Assembly (NCBI RefSeq): GCF_000332095.2
Contig: NZ_KI913949.1
Coordinates: forward strand, 43,421 to 95,443
Origin: Leptolyngbya sp. PCC 6406
Lineage (GTDB): Bacteria > Cyanobacteriota > Cyanobacteriia > Phormidesmidales > Phormidesmidaceae
Length of the DNA: 52,023 nucleotides
Direction: 5' to 3'
Shown: piece after piece, positions 16,166-23,946 of the stretch
How the letters are laid out: every line of letters starts with the position of its first letter
How positions within the stretch are numbered: the stretch's first letter is position 1
Notes under the pieces: generated by a model
What the model was told of the DNA's origin: nothing
The model's input: only the letters and a program-made list of their open reading frames with translations
Databases searched by the model: none
Made by a program: the position numbers and the translations under genes

Positions 16166-17590
16166 CTATGGTTTCTGACGGGCCTCATACACGACGGCAT
16201 CAATTGGAGTCGGGTAGTTCAACTGTCCCTTAGATACCTTGGGAGACTCGTAAATCCGCCCCAGGGATCGCGCCCCGTAACCAAAGGTGGACTTTGCCGT
16301 CTCTGCGGCGGGGGCTTGATAAAAGGTCCGCTTACGGAGTTGGTAAGTCGTTTGATACAGCGTGGTCCGCACCCCATTGGCGGTAGCTAGACTGGGCTGC
16401 TCCACACCCTGGGAACGCCGATACAGATAATCTGCAAAGGATTGTTCCATCGTCAGGAGCGGCTGAGGTTCTGCCTGGGGGGCTTCATACTGTACCTGCA
16501 ACAGGGGCTGGGGTTCAGGGTGGACTGGATTTTGATACACCAGCGTCGGATTTTCACTGATTTCCGCAAAGTTTTGCCGCCAGTTCGCCAGGGTTTGACT
16601 GAGATCAAAGCCCATGGCCCGCTGGAAGTGCCAAAGCCCCCCTTGCAGGAAGAAAAAGGCCAGATAAAAGTGGGCATTGGCAAGCCAAGTGCGGTTAGAA
16701 TATCCCGCCTCTAGAGACTGATTGGGGTCAAAGTAGAAGGGCAAAAAGGCCGACTTAAGCGCCAACAGTGGCCCGTAGAACTCGGTGGGATAGGCCAGAG
16801 TATTAAAGCCGCAGTAGTAGGACGCAGCAAACCCAGCTAGGGCAATGCCAAATAGGGAGTAGGACAGAATGCCATCAGCGGAAAACATGAACCGCTGACG
16901 AACCCAGCCAAAGGGCGGCACCAAAATGTGCCAAGCGCCTCCCAGTAACAGCAATACTGCTACATAAATATGGCCCCCCACCAGATCTTCCAGATTGCTG
17001 ACATCAAAGAGGTGGGTGCGGTAGCTGAAGAGGGTACCCACATCCAGGGTGGGGGCCGTGACTAAACGGACTTCACCCAAGTCGGTATCGTACAGCCCAC
17101 CAAAGGCGGTGGCTTTGACCACCAGCAAGAGGGCACCCAAGCCCAAAATGGCGAGGTGATGACCCAGAATAAAGCCCAATTTGGGGGCATCATCCCAGTC
17201 AAAGTCGAACTTGGCGGCATTACCCGATGCCGTGGCCAAACTGGGGCCGAGACGCTCTCGGTGGAAATAGGCTCCCCCGGCCAAAACTCCAGCGGCAACG
17301 ATGTGGATCACGCCGATGGCAAAGGGAAGGAACCCGTTCTCTAGGACTCCGCTGGAGCTGATGCCCCAACCCTGGGTGGCTAAATGGGGGAGCAGAATCA
17401 GCCCCTGGGTGTACATGGGTGCATCGGGAGAATACACCGCTAGTTCAAATAGCGTAAAGGCTCCGGCCCAAAACATGATCAGAGCGGCTTGGGCCACGTG
17501 GGCGACAATAAACGTGTTCGATAAATCGATGAATCGGGTATTACCCGCCCACCAAGGATATTGCTCCTGGTTTTTGTTAACGGCGTACAT
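16166..17590 (-). CDS. isiX: CP43/IsiA-family chlorophyll a-binding antenna protein with C-terminal extension (IsiX-like)
   Basis: A 474-residue protein with the six membrane helices of the CP43/IsiA/Pcb family: residues about 26-50, 86-109, 137-160, 203-223, 238-262 and 303-325. Paired histidines of the chlorophyll sites are visible (VAHVAQ, GVIHIV, LGHHLA, GGHIYV, WHILV, ANAHFYL, LWHFQ). The long luminal loop of CP43 is absent, as in IsiA. IsiA ends near residue 345; here about 130 further soluble residues follow, rich in Gln/Pro then Tyr/Arg (TTYQLRKRTFYQ), with no recognised domain. The gene lies 261 bp downstream of the apcB3-like gene on the same strand, the layout of the low-light acclimation cassette of some cyanobacteria, where it would add chlorophyll antenna around a photosystem. 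Confidence 0.85.
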   Translation of the reverse strand: MYAVNKNQEQYPWWAGNTRFIDLSNTFIVAHVAQAALIMFWAGAFTLFELAVYSPDAPMYTQGLILLPHLATQGWGISSSGVLENGFLPFAIGVIHIVAAGVLAGGAYFHRERLGPSLATASGNAAKFDFDWDDAPKLGFILGHHLAILGLGALLLVVKATAFGGLYDTDLGEVRLVTAPTLDVGTLFSYRTHLFDVSNLEDLVGGHIYVAVLLLLGGAWHILVPPFGWVRQRFMFSADGILSYSLFGIALAGFAASYYCGFNTLAYPTEFYGPLLALKSAFLPFYFDPNQSLEAGYSNRTWLANAHFYLAFFFLQGGLWHFQRAMGFDLSQTLANWRQNFAEISENPTLVYQNPVHPEPQPLLQVQYEAPQAEPQPLLTMEQSFADYLYRRSQGVEQPSLATANGVRTTLYQTTYQLRKRTFYQAPAAETAKSTFGYGARSLGRIYESPKVSKGQLNYPTPIDAVVYEARQKP

Positions 17591-17662
17591 GGCGATGGTG
17601 TGACTGCTACAGAAGGGATGATAGGAACCTCACCTGAGGGATGACTCAGGCTAGAGTTTTGG

Positions 17663-17835
17663 GTTAGGTCGGTGCGGCGTAAATACTCTAACCGTTCCAC
17701 CGTGCACACCTCGGCCCCTCTCCCTAGCCCTCTCCCAGAGGGAGAGGGGACCGGAAAATGTTGGGCTGGCGCGACAGAATAGTAAGCCTATTTCAGCCTA
17801 AGAGTCCTGGGTCGGTGCGATCGCACCGACCTAAC
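17663..17835. mobile_element. CTAGTAC-family miniature element, copy C, between apcB3 and isiX
   Basis: The core (GCGGCGTAAATACTCTAACC, CCCTCTCCC, GGGACCGGAAAATGTTGGGC) matches the family, but the outer ends are different: GTTAGGTCGGTGCG (17663-17676) and its exact complement (17822-17835). It fills nearly all of the apcB3-isiX gap and could form a large stem-loop in a read-through transcript. Confidence 0.7.
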
Positions 17836-17851
17836 CTGAATTCCGGGAGTG

Positions 17852-18337
17852 TTAGCTCAAACCCGCAATGATGTGGTCTAGATAAACATCCATTTCTTGA
17901 CCCGCATCGGCTCCCACCCGGTGGGTTACCACTTCCTTCATGGCCTGAACCGCCTGAATTGTGGCTTCAACGGGTACGCCCAAGGAGCTGTAGGTTTCCT
18001 TCAATCCATTCAATACCCGCTCGTCCAAAATCGAGGCATCTGCCGCCAACATAGCGTAGGTGGCATAGCGTAGAAAATAGGTTAGATCCCGCAAACAGGC
18101 GGCATAGCGGCGGGTAGGATACATATTGCCCCCAGGACAAGTGATGTCTCCATATAGCAGGCTTTTAGCCACAGTTTCGCTAATGATACTGGCGGCACTG
18201 TCGCCAATTTGGCTGGCGGCTTTCACCCGTAGGGTTCCACTCTGAAAGTATGCTTTCAGCGCGTCTAGTTGCTCCCCTTCCAGGTAGATGCCTTGCTCAT
18301 CAGCGGGGTTAATTGTGGCGGTAATGGTGTCTTGCAT
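17852..18337 (-). CDS. apcB3: Allophycocyanin beta-type subunit (ApcB3-like)
   Basis: A 161-residue beta allophycocyanin. The bilin-attachment Cys81 sits in [20 protein letters not shown], and Asn71, the site methylated in beta subunits, is in PGGNMYPT. Length and helices match ApcB closely. It pairs with the alpha-type subunit encoded 85 bp upstream on the same strand, with GAGG before its ATG as ribosome site. An isolated alpha-beta pair next to an IsiA-like gene matches the apcD4-apcB3-isiX low-light cassette; assignment as apcB3 rather than a second apcB or apcF rests on that context. The product would form far-red-absorbing allophycocyanin on the cytoplasmic face of thylakoids. Confidence 0.88.
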   Translation of the reverse strand: MQDTITATINPADEQGIYLEGEQLDALKAYFQSGTLRVKAASQIGDSAASIISETVAKSLLYGDITCPGGNMYPTRRYAACLRDLTYFLRYATYAMLAADASILDERVLNGLKETYSSLGVPVEATIQAVQAMKEVVTHRVGADAGQEMDVYLDHIIAGLS

Positions 18338-18422
18338 GATTTTCCTCTACTAAAGCTTTAGATCAAATGGTTCTCAGACTACGATGGGATGTCGCTGCGA
18401 TCACAACGACAAGTGCCAACTG

Positions 18423-18896
18423 TTAGAAAGCCCGAATGAGCTGCTCAAAGTAAGGGGCAGCTAATGCGCCTTCTTCTGCGGTCAAGAGCCCGATGGCCAC
18501 GTCTTTTAGACACTTCATCGCTAGCTTTAGATTAGAGAGGGGCACCCCTAGAGAGAGGTACATATCACGCATGCCGTCTAGGCCAATGTCTTCTAGGGGC
18601 TTGGCATTACCGGCGAGGACACAGTAGCTCACGAGGCGGATATACCAGCCTTGGTCCCGCTGGCACAACATGGTTTTCTGGGAATCACCACTGTTGCTAG
18701 GGGTATTAGGGCATTGAGCCCAAAACCGCTTACTGCCTTCATCAACAATTTTCTGCTGATTGCTGGCCAGTTTCTGCGAAGCACTAATCCGAACTGTTCC
18801 ATTTCCAAAGAAGTCCTGAAGTTTGGTCAGTTCAGCACTACTTAGAAAACGGCTGGCCTCATCAGATTGGGCAATAACTTTGGCAACAATACTCAT
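18423..18896 (-). CDS. apcD4: Allophycocyanin alpha-type subunit (ApcD4-like)
   Basis: A 157-residue alpha-type phycobiliprotein. It has MSIVAKVIAQSDEASRFLS at the start, the bilin-site KTMLCQRDQGWYIRLVSYCV with Cys78, and the standard C-terminus AAPYFEQLIRAF. Compared with ApcA the loop before the bilin cysteine (CPNTPSNSGDSQK, about 62-74) is divergent and the usual CLRDLDYYLR is replaced by CQRDQGWYIR; bulky changes here are characteristic of red-shifted ApcD-type subunits. A strong AGGAGG lies 9 bases before the ATG, and the beta subunit gene follows. Cys62 and Cys92 are extra cysteines. Whether the bilin is covalently bound cannot be told; far-red members of this group vary. Confidence 0.85.
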   Translation of the reverse strand: MSIVAKVIAQSDEASRFLSSAELTKLQDFFGNGTVRISASQKLASNQQKIVDEGSKRFWAQCPNTPSNSGDSQKTMLCQRDQGWYIRLVSYCVLAGNAKPLEDIGLDGMRDMYLSLGVPLSNLKLAMKCLKDVAIGLLTAEEGALAAPYFEQLIRAF

Positions 18897-19325
18897 AGCG
18901 GAAAATCCTCCTTGGTTGAATTTACGATCATCCCGTTCGATGTCATCCGTCCAGCAACTCTATCATCGGCATAAAATCAGACAATGATTGATGCACTCAA
19001 GTCAGCAAGTTGTAGTTGCGATCGCAAACCATGACCGAATACAAATACATCGGTACCGGCCCTTGAGACTAGAAGTGATGATGCCTCTTATTTGTTGATC
19101 ACGAATAAATCAGTGAGTTGCTGGACTTCTTCAACAATAAGAGCCATGGGTTACCAGTCAACATTTTGCCTTAGAAAAGATACATATAAGTTTAAGTGTA
19201 TTTATATGCGAGAAAATAATTTTGTGCTAATCAATGGTTGCCCTCGAATTGATCTAGTCAACGCACTTTAAGGTGCCATTGCAAGTGTTGCCCTCTAGCA
19301 TGGATTCATAATATGGGGACAGGGC
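18897..19325 (-). promoter_or_regulatory. Upstream region of the apcD4-apcB3 operon
   Basis: A 430-bp stretch without a gene, more AT-rich than its surroundings, which must hold the promoter and leader of the antenna operon. I see no confident -10/-35 pair. It contains a HIP1 site (19020) and a short forward fragment reading MTEYKYIGTGP that stops at once and is not treated as a gene. Confidence 0.4.
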
Positions 19326-19470
19326 CTAGTACTGGGCAGCGGAAATACCCTGGCCGTTCCATCGTGGCACACTCGGCCCCTCACCCTAGACCTCTCACAC
19401 GGGGAGAGGGGACCGGAAAATGTTGGGCTGGTGCAACGATAGTGGTCTGATTTACGCCCTGCGGTACTAG
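19326..19470. mobile_element. CTAGTAC-family miniature element, copy D (145 bp)
   Basis: Intact copy in the opposite orientation to B, bounded by CTAGTAC and GTACTAG, with CCGTTCCATCGTGGC and GGACCGGAAAATGTTGGGCT inside. From 19471 to 19610 only a hairpin (AGAGCTTGCTCT / AGAGCAAGCT, 19521-19561) is seen. Confidence 0.8.
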
Positions 19471-19610
19471 GGCGAGGTCTTAGGGCGAAGTCTGTGCGTA
19501 GCCACAGGAGCTAGGGGATATAGAGCTTGCTCTGTCCGCAGGGTGGGGAGAGCAAGCTGCTAGGTCAGAGGCTGGGTAGTAGTTACTTTGGGCAAATTTC
19601 TTAGCCCATA

Positions 19611-19648
19611 ACAACAGCGGGTCTGCCCTAGGGCAGACCCGCTGTTGT
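19611..19648. terminator. Perfect 18-bp stem terminator after the DUF4278 gene
   Basis: ACAACAGCGGGTCTGCCC (19611-19628) and its exact complement (19631-19648) are separated by TA. The structure lies 88 bp past the stop of the reverse-strand DUF4278 gene and probably ends its transcript. Confidence 0.65.
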
Positions 19649-19735
19649 ACGTTCACAGTTGTATGTTCACAATGGCCTTACTGATTCAGAACTGATTCAG
19701 ACAGGCACCGTTGACCTCAGGTGAGATCCCAGAGA

Positions 19736-20188
19736 CTAGCTGCTGGCAGAGCGGCTGCGATCGTAGGTGGCCCAAAAGCTGGGGTGCACCTTGCCCTGGA
19801 TATGGTTCCAGTAGTGGGTGGCATCATCCACCGCTAGACCAACTTCCGCAGCTAAACGGCCCATCATGGCCTGTTGACGGCGCTTGACGTTGCGGTGGTG
19901 GCCCATCAGCATGGTCCGGGCTCTTTCTTCTAGGCCCGTGGACACAGCGGCAGTCGTCGCTACAGCGGGAGCAGTCGCAGTCACAACGGGAACCGGGGCA
20001 GTAACTTCGCCCGTCCGGTAGGCTACGCCGCGATACATGAGATCAACTGTAGACTGCTGCACAGGTGCTTTCTTGATGGTTCTGAAGCGAATATCGACAC
20101 CGCGATATTTGCCCACTTCAGACGTTTTGTCCAGCTCTGCAACGGGGGGATTGTAGTCGTATTCAATGCCGCGATAGGTGAGTTTCAT
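19736..20188 (-). CDS. DUF4278 domain protein
   Basis: A 150-residue protein. The first ~60 residues carry two copies of the DUF4278 motif: MKLTYRGIEYDYNPP and VDLMYRGVAYRTG, with GKYRGVDIRFR between. Then comes an Ala/Val/Thr-rich linker (about 62-85) and a basic helical C-terminus (RARTMLMGHHRNVKRRQQAM). DUF4278 proteins are common in cyanobacteria, often stress- or light-responsive; no biochemical role is known. GGAGG precedes the ATG. It is upstream of the antenna genes on the same strand, but a terminator and 840 bp separate them, so it is probably an independent unit. Confidence 0.8.
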   Translation of the reverse strand: MKLTYRGIEYDYNPPVAELDKTSEVGKYRGVDIRFRTIKKAPVQQSTVDLMYRGVAYRTGEVTAPVPVVTATAPAVATTAAVSTGLEERARTMLMGHHRNVKRRQQAMMGRLAAEVGLAVDDATHYWNHIQGKVHPSFWATYDRSRSASS

Positions 20189-20400
20189 GGTTCGCCTCCA
20201 TACGTTTTCCGGGAATATGGGGCGCGTTCCTTCGGAGTCCGGTGCCTCCTACTTCCGTCTTCTGGCTCGTGAATTGAGAGAAGAAGATGAACGTATTTGC
20301 TCTATGTCTGTATCTTATTTTACAGTTTTGGTGATCGTCAACCTGTGATCACAAAACTAAGGGATCGGATTTCCGCCCCGGAACCGTTAAGATGCCCCGT

Positions 20401-20434
20401 GCGATGGCCCAAGGCCGGTCGGAGACCATCGCAC
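20401..20434. repeat. REP-like palindrome, intergenic copy 1
   Basis: GCGATGGCCCAAGGCCGGTC followed by GGAGACCATCGC; the arms GCGATGG(C/T)C...GACCATCGC pair. The same 33 bases occur at 23685-23717 and, reversed, at 21832-21864. Confidence 0.8.
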
Positions 20435-20501
20435 CGTCCAGCAGTAGCACTCAGTATGCTAGAGACTCCAGCGCTACCAGAGATTTGGTTGACTTGGTTC
20501 T

Positions 20502-20768
20502 ATGGCTTGGTTCGTCAAAATTGAGCGGGGCATCGTAGATAAGTCTGTGTTTGATACCGTTGTCCCGGCCCATCGGGCCTACGTGCGCGAACTTATCGCC
20601 AAGGGACATCAAGCCCGCACCGGGTACTGGACAGAGTTCGGCGGTGGGATGTTGTTGTTTCAAGCAGAGTCGCGATCGCAGGCAGAGGCAATTGTCCAGC
20701 GCGATCCCCTGGTTCAGAATGGCTGTGTGGAATATGAACTCCACGAATGGCGCATAGTAGTGGAATAA
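20502..20768 (+). CDS. YciI family protein
   Basis: An 88-residue YciI-like protein: MAWFVKIERG start, the family histidine in VPAHRAYVREL, FGGGMLLFQAESRSQAEAIV and RDPLVQNGCVEYELHEW. The fold is a ferredoxin-like dimer, with a possible role as a small enzyme or stress protein; function not established. smpB begins 27 bp downstream on the same strand, so the two are likely co-transcribed. The upstream REP-like palindrome lies 68 bp before the start. Confidence 0.85.
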   Translation: MAWFVKIERGIVDKSVFDTVVPAHRAYVRELIAKGHQARTGYWTEFGGGMLLFQAESRSQAEAIVQRDPLVQNGCVEYELHEWRIVVE

Positions 20769-20795
20769 GGCGTGGAATAAGGCGGCAAAACACCT

Positions 20796-21269
20796 ATGGC
20801 AGAGTATTCAGAAGACGGCTACAAACTCATTAGTGATAACCGTCAAGCCCGCCACGAGTATGAGATTCTCGAAACCTTCGAGGCGGGGGTTGAGCTGCGG
20901 GGCACGGAGGTCAAGTCCATCCGAGCAGGCAAGGTGAACCTGCGGGACGGCTACGCTGTGATTCGCGATGCCCAAATCTGGCTCAACAACGTCCACATTT
21001 CCCCCCACGACACCACCAACAAGGTTTACAACCACGACCCTGTCCGCTCCCGCCGCCTGCTGCTGCATCGCGAAGAGATTCGCAAGCTGATCGGCAAGGT
21101 CGAGCAGCAGGGACTCACCCTAGTCCCCCTCAAGATCTATCTAAAGCAGGGCTGGGTGAAGGTATACATTGCTTTAGCGAAGGGCAAAAAACTCTACGAC
21201 AAGCGGGAATCCCTGAAGCGTAAGCAGGATAAGCGAGAAGTTGAGCGGGCCTTGAAGAATCGGTCCTAA
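20796..21269 (+). CDS. smpB: SsrA-binding protein SmpB
   Basis: The 157-residue product binds tmRNA and delivers it to stalled ribosomes for trans-translation. All marks are present: DNRQARHEYEILETFEAGV, LRGTEVKSIRAGKVNLRDGY, the HDTTNKVYNHDPVRSRRLLL segment, and the basic C-terminal tail (KGKKLYDKRESLKRKQDKRE) that reads codon-free mRNA channels. Length is typical. It follows yciI by 27 bp. No tmRNA gene is seen nearby. Confidence 0.95.
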   Translation: MAEYSEDGYKLISDNRQARHEYEILETFEAGVELRGTEVKSIRAGKVNLRDGYAVIRDAQIWLNNVHISPHDTTNKVYNHDPVRSRRLLLHREEIRKLIGKVEQQGLTLVPLKIYLKQGWVKVYIALAKGKKLYDKRESLKRKQDKREVERALKNRS

Positions 21270-21275
21270 TAGGCA

Positions 21276-21480
21276 GGCGGCTAGTACTTAAGGGGCGGTT
21301 GGTTAAAACCGCGCCCATACAGCCACTAGCGCAGCCATACCCAAAGGGTTATGCCCCTCCAGTTCTAGGAACCGCTGCGCTAACGCGGGTTAGTTTAGTC
21401 GGCGAAGGCCGACTTTGTTTGTATAGCAGCGGTTTTAACCGCCGTGAGTTAAGCCTGCGGCTTAACGGATTTGAGCTGAT
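21276..21480. repeat. Intergenic hairpin-rich repeat mosaic after smpB
   Basis: The stretch has several inverted repeats, for example TTAAAACCGC (21303) against GCGGTTTTAACC (21429), and GTTAAGCC / GGCTTAAC (21449-21466). Such AGCGGTTTTAACCGC mosaics are common between cyanobacterial genes and could separate the converging smpB and 21490 transcripts. No gene is seen. Confidence 0.6.
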
Positions 21481-21489
21481 CCCGATTGG

Positions 21490-22152
21490 TTAATCCGGCC
21501 CCTGGGTTAAACAGCCTGCCGCTTGAAACTGGGTGATGACTTCGGGGTACTGTTCCGTCAACCTGGAGGATGCGGTGGGATGCACCAAGGTCCAGGGATG
21601 GCTGTATGCATATAGGTTGGCTTCGTCCTCGTAAACAAAGAAACTGGCTAAAAAGTCACCCTCTAGCACCAAAACCTGGTGTATATCGGTGTAGATCTGG
21701 CCGTTGATTACCTGCCCCAGGTAGAAGTCGCTGCCCCCCAGATAGGATTCGATAATGCAGACCTGACCAGGGTTCCCCGTGGGGAAGATGGCCAGAGACT
21801 CTGCAATGGCTCCCCATTCTCCAAGGAAAGGTGCGATGGTCTCCGACCGGCCTTGGGCCATCGCGCTATCCACCGCCATCCAAGCGGCCACAAACTCCGC
21901 CCGTTGCTGCTGCTCCTCGGGGGGACGGAGATCGGTGTAGAACCCCGACTCTAGGAGCTGGGGAATTTTTTGCTCCAGTTCTTGCCGGAGGTCTGCAATC
22001 TCGGCCTCCGTGGGATAGCGGGCTAAGGCTGCTGGGGCCGTCCCCATCTGTTCAGTCTGTTGAGCCGTTAAAGCAGGGAGCGTAGGCTGGACTGCGCCGA
22101 CTCCCAGAATTGCCACTACGGCCACGGTAGCCGTCGGGGTCAAAAACAACAT
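21490..22152 (-). CDS. Hypothetical secreted protein
   Basis: From the ATG at 22152 the product is 220 residues. Residues 1-25 (MLFLTPTATVAVVAILGVGA) form a signal peptide or membrane anchor. The remainder is acidic with two cysteines (QVCIIES, AGC near the end), and a C-terminal part VLEGDFLASFFVYEDEANL. I recognise no family. A REP-like palindrome is embedded in frame (21832-21864, encoding MAQGRSETIAPF), showing that part of the coding sequence derives from a mobile repeat. The gene is 18 bp downstream of the lyase gene end-to-start region on the same strand, so co-transcription is possible. Confidence 0.6.
   Translation of the reverse strand: MLFLTPTATVAVVAILGVGAVQPTLPALTAQQTEQMGTAPAALARYPTEAEIADLRQELEQKIPQLLESGFYTDLRPPEEQQQRAEFVAAWMAVDSAMAQGRSETIAPFLGEWGAIAESLAIFPTGNPGQVCIIESYLGGSDFYLGQVINGQIYTDIHQVLVLEGDFLASFFVYEDEANLYAYSHPWTLVHPTASSRLTEQYPEVITQFQAAGCLTQGPD
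21832..21864. repeat. REP-like palindrome inside a coding sequence
   Basis: Reverse complement of the repeat at 20401 and 23685, identical over about 33 bases, read in frame within the hypothetical secreted protein. Confidence 0.8.
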
Positions 22153-22185
22153 AGCTGCATCATCCAATTCGGTGTCTAGGCAACT

Positions 22186-23412
22186 TCATTGGACAGGTCT
22201 ATGAATTCGGACAGTCTGAATCTGCTGGCGGATATGGTCTAGCAGTATTTCCACCTCTGACTCTAGGGTGAGATAACTGACACAGGCCCGGACGCAGTGG
22301 GGATGGAGAAGAGTGCGGAGGAAAATACCTTGGGTTTCGCCGTTTTGGACAATTTGGGTATGGCGATCGCGGTTAGGTTGTCCCCCCTCCATGACCTGAA
22401 ATGACACCAGCCCGGAGGGGGGCGGTGTAGCCATGATGCAGTGAATTCCCTCTAGAGTCTGGAGTCCTTGCCAGAGTTGGGTACTCAGGTGACAGATGCG
22501 ATCGCGGCGCTGCTGAGCCGTGCCCCATTGGTCATGAACCGCTAGGGCCGCTTGCAGGGCGGGCATTAGGGCATAGTCGGAGGTGGCGACCTCGTAGCGC
22601 TGACCGTTGGGATTCCAGCCCGTGGGGTTGCCCTGGCCGTCGGTGGTAATACTGCGCCAACCAATAAAAGTAGGGGCTATGCGATCGCGGATCTCAGGTC
22701 GCACATACAGCCCCCCCAGCCCCGCCGGACCACAGCACCACTTATGGCCCGTGAAGGCGTAGAAATCCACTTCCGAAGCCGTCAGATCCAGGGGCACCAT
22801 GCCCACAGACTGGGCTCCATCCACCAGCACCCATACTGGATCCGGTCGATGACCATGGCAATGCTCCACTAGGTCCGCCAAGGGCAACATCTGTCCCGTA
22901 TTCCAGAGAATATGGCTGATCACCAAGAGTCGGGTGCGGGGCTGAAGATGGTCCGTAATCACCGTCAGGGGATCGCCCCCCTGGGCCGTTGCCAACACCG
23001 GGCAGGTGTCAATTTCCACCCCAAAGCGGCGGCGCAGTTCCGCCACCGTGGCGACGATCCCAGGGTGTTCACAGTCCGTCATCAAGATGCGATCACCCGC
23101 TTGCCAGTCCAGCCCCCAGAGCGGAATATTGCAGCCCACGGTGACATCCTCCGTCAGGGTGAGGTTATCAGGGCTGATCTGGAGGGCGTGGGCCAGTACG
23201 GTGCGGGTCTCAGCCCCCAGTTGCTGAAGCCAGCGATTCACAGCGGCGCTAAAGGGTCCATCGGTTTGAATCTTGAGCTGAGTCTCGTGCAAAGCCGCGA
23301 TCGCAGCAGCGGGCATGGGTCCCTGCCCACCGTAGTTAAAGTAATGCTTGTGGGCGAGGGCCGGAAACTGCCGACGATGCTGGTCTAAGGATAGAGAAGA
23401 AGGATCAATCAT
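22186..23412 (-). CDS. Class V aminotransferase family; cysteine/cystine C-S lyase (C-DES)-like
   Basis: A 408-residue PLP enzyme. The cofactor lysine is in FTGHKWCCGPAGLGG (about residue 225), the PLP-ring aspartate in VLVDGAQSVG, and VTVGCNIPLWGLDW lies near residue 90. The sequence FNYGGQGPMPAAAI at the start and the overall layout are close to the cyanobacterial C-DES cystine lyase, which makes sulfane sulfur usable for Fe-S cluster assembly, rather than to NifS/SufS desulfurases; no mobile catalytic Cys loop is apparent. Substrate assignment is by resemblance. The hypothetical secreted gene follows on the same strand. Confidence 0.75.
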   Translation of the reverse strand: MIDPSSLSLDQHRRQFPALAHKHYFNYGGQGPMPAAAIAALHETQLKIQTDGPFSAAVNRWLQQLGAETRTVLAHALQISPDNLTLTEDVTVGCNIPLWGLDWQAGDRILMTDCEHPGIVATVAELRRRFGVEIDTCPVLATAQGGDPLTVITDHLQPRTRLLVISHILWNTGQMLPLADLVEHCHGHRPDPVWVLVDGAQSVGMVPLDLTASEVDFYAFTGHKWCCGPAGLGGLYVRPEIRDRIAPTFIGWRSITTDGQGNPTGWNPNGQRYEVATSDYALMPALQAALAVHDQWGTAQQRRDRICHLSTQLWQGLQTLEGIHCIMATPPPSGLVSFQVMEGGQPNRDRHTQIVQNGETQGIFLRTLLHPHCVRACVSYLTLESEVEILLDHIRQQIQTVRIHRPVQ

Positions 23413-23684
23413 GGGATACAGGGTAAGCGTATTCCAGCTCCAAAATCATCCCCTGGGTTAGGCACAAAGGATAGCTTCTCAGGGAACAGAGTAGGTTTTG
23501 CCGCTTCAAGGTGGCCAGATTGGGGAGATAGGGCAGGCTCAGCCTCCTTTAACCCCAATCCCCATCCTTGCCCAGCAAACACCCACAATGCTGTATAACT
23601 GTCAATAGGGTTTCCCGCGACGCCGTTGCCGTCTCATTAGCCTAAAAATGGCCTAAAAATGGGTTGGCGCTGTCGGCAGATATT

Positions 23685-23717
23685 GCGATGGCCCAAGGCC
23701 GGTCGGAGACCATCGCA
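23685..23717. repeat. REP-like palindrome, intergenic copy 2
   Basis: Same 33 bases as at 20401. The surrounding gap 23413-23946 has no gene; besides this repeat it has a run of three near-identical units of AGTCCTGGGAATTA (23850-23890). Confidence 0.8.
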
Positions 23718-23946
23718 CCCCGCACTCCCCGTGGTGTTACCGGGTGAGTCCTCTGCCATTTCTCAAGGACTGTCAATCCTGCCATGGATGTAGTCACCCC
23801 CTGCTGCCCCCCATCCATGTCCCCTCGTTCATCAGGGGACAAAGTAGAGTCCTGGGAATTAAAGTCCTGGGAATTAGAGTGCTGGGAACAGTTCGGAATG
23901 CCCTTTAAGATACGGTTCGACCTGCCTTTTAATCGGTTCAGCTCAC

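Noticed and set aside
19031-19066. Short forward frame MTEYKYIGTGP before apcD4
   Set aside because: Stops after 11 codons, no ribosome site; at most a tiny gene relic.
23642-23842. 66-residue reverse frame
   Set aside because: Crosses the REP-like palindrome; composition is not protein-like.
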